A stretch of 5,494 nucleotides of DNA from the NCBI GenBank assembly GCA_035537555.1, contig DATLMR010000001.1, positions 1 through 5,494 on the forward strand, given 5' to 3'. How positions within the stretch are numbered: the stretch's first letter is position 1; every line of letters starts with the position of its first letter. This DNA is from DATLMR01 sp035537555 (GTDB taxonomy: Bacteria; Acidobacteriota; Blastocatellia; UBA7656). The translations under genes and the position numbers were made by a program. The notes beneath the pieces are model-generated. The model saw only the letters and a program-made list of their open reading frames with translations, ran no database searches and had not been told where the DNA came from. Of the stretch, positions 4,828 to 5,494 are shown in pieces.

Positions 4828-5494
4828 ATGTCTGAGCACCGCTTTACGAATCGACTCATCAATGAAACCAGCCCATACCTGCTCCAGCACGCGCACAATC
4901 CGGTCGACTGGTATGCGTGGGGGCCTGAGGCCCTGGAGCGCTCGCGCCAGGAAGACAAGCCGATCCTCCTTTCGATCGGCTATTCGGCCTGTCACTGGTG
5001 CCACGTAATGGAGCACGAATCATTCGAGAATGAAGAGATCGCCCGGTTGATGAGCGAGAATTTCGTCTGCATCAAGGTCGATCGCGAAGAAAGGCCTGAC
5101 CTCGATTCGATTTACATGAATGCGGTTCAAATGATGACCGGCCACGGCGGGTGGCCCATGACCGTCTTTCTCACGCCCGAGCTGAAACCGTTTTACGGAG
5201 GCACGTATTATCCTCCGAACGACCGCCACGGCATGCCCGGTTTTCCAAGAGTGCTGCTGGCGATTATGGATTCTTATAAGAGCCGCAAGGCCGATGTCGA
5301 GGCAAGCGCGCAGGCGATAACGGCCGAGCTTCAAAACACCAACCAGTTCCGGGCTTCGAACGAGATGCTCACGACCGAGGCGCTCAGCCAGGCGTTCCTC
5401 GCTCTCGTCAAGAACTTCGACAGGGTCAACGGAGGTTTCGGCGGCGCGCCCAAGTTTCCGCCGTCGATGAATCTCATGTTCCTGCTTCGGCAGC
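4828..5494 (+). CDS. DUF255 / YyaL (SPATA20-like) thioredoxin-fold protein (3' end cut off by window)
   Basis: The frame is open from the ATG at 4828 to the right edge, giving 222 residues of a family usually near 680-700. The N-terminus is highly typical: NRLINETSPYLLQHAHNPVDW (8-28), then the thioredoxin-like active-site motif CHWC (Cys55-Cys58) inside SIGYSACHWCHVMEHESF, the segment VDREERPDLDSIYM (84-97), the cis-proline region GGWPMTVFLTP (107-117), and GGFGGAPKFPP (202-212), which opens the alpha/alpha barrel of the epimerase-like second half. Relatives are Bacillus YyaL and mammalian SPATA20; their biochemical role is not established, and a thiol redox function is inferred from the fold. 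There is no signal peptide, so it should be cytoplasmic. A GAGG at 4819-4822 lies 5 bases before the start. No functional link to the pil operon on the opposite strand is evident. Confidence 0.93.
   Translation, partial: MSEHRFTNRLINETSPYLLQHAHNPVDWYAWGPEALERSRQEDKPILLSIGYSACHWCHVMEHESFENEEIARLMSENFVCIKVDREERPDLDSIYMNAVQMMTGHGGWPMTVFLTPELKPFYGGTYYPPNDRHGMPGFPRVLLAIMDSYKSRKADVEASAQAITAELQNTNQFRASNEMLTTEALSQAFLALVKNFDRVNGGFGGAPKFPPSMNLMFLLRQ

Noticed and set aside
4459..5016. 185-residue minus-strand open frame across the end of the zinc-ribbon gene and the start of the DUF255 gene
   Set aside because: It covers the highly typical DUF255 N-terminus on the other strand and the intergenic hairpins; no independent support.
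1..5494. CRISPR arrays, insertion sequences, integrase sites
   Set aside because: No regularly spaced direct repeats, transposase-like genes or terminal inverted repeats were seen.

Overview
The window looks like chromosomal DNA from a GC-rich Gram-negative bacterium. The best guess is Acidobacteriota (Blastocatellia-like). The reasons are a PilN that begins with an 'INVNLSRQPFANRR'-type N-terminus, a PilP-like protein carrying an IPT/TIG domain, a pseudopilin-like protein without Glu5, and a protein with 'CxxC...CPxDG' zinc ribbons. This assignment rests on recalled family resemblance, not a search.

Left half (1-2940, minus strand): a tight type IV pilus / type II secretion-like assembly operon, transcribed right to left as pilN, pilO, a pilP-like gene and a pseudopilin-like gene that runs off the left edge. 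pilN and pilO overlap by 4 bases, pilO and pilP are 46 bases apart, and pilP and the pseudopilin gene overlap by 1-4 bases. The first three products would form the inner-membrane alignment subcomplex that links the cytoplasmic motor to the outer-membrane secretin. The fourth is a prepilin-like protein with an unusual, very acidic tail. pilM, which normally precedes pilN, is not here; a secretin gene (pilQ) could lie beyond the left edge.

Middle (2941-3205): a divergent intergenic region. It holds a candidate near-leaderless promoter for pilN and a 47-base imperfect inverted repeat.

Right half (plus strand): a 472-residue membrane protein (3206-4624) with two N-terminal zinc-ribbon-like motifs, a disordered acidic/proline-rich linker, one transmembrane helix, a second disordered linker and a beta-rich C-terminal domain that I do not recognise. 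It is followed by a candidate terminator, a candidate promoter, and the 5' part of a DUF255/YyaL (SPATA20-like) thioredoxin-fold protein that runs off the right edge.

The most unusual items are the zinc-ribbon transmembrane protein divergent from the pilus operon, the IPT/TIG domain inside a PilP-like protein, and the Glu5-less pseudopilin with its tandem Asp/Glu tail.
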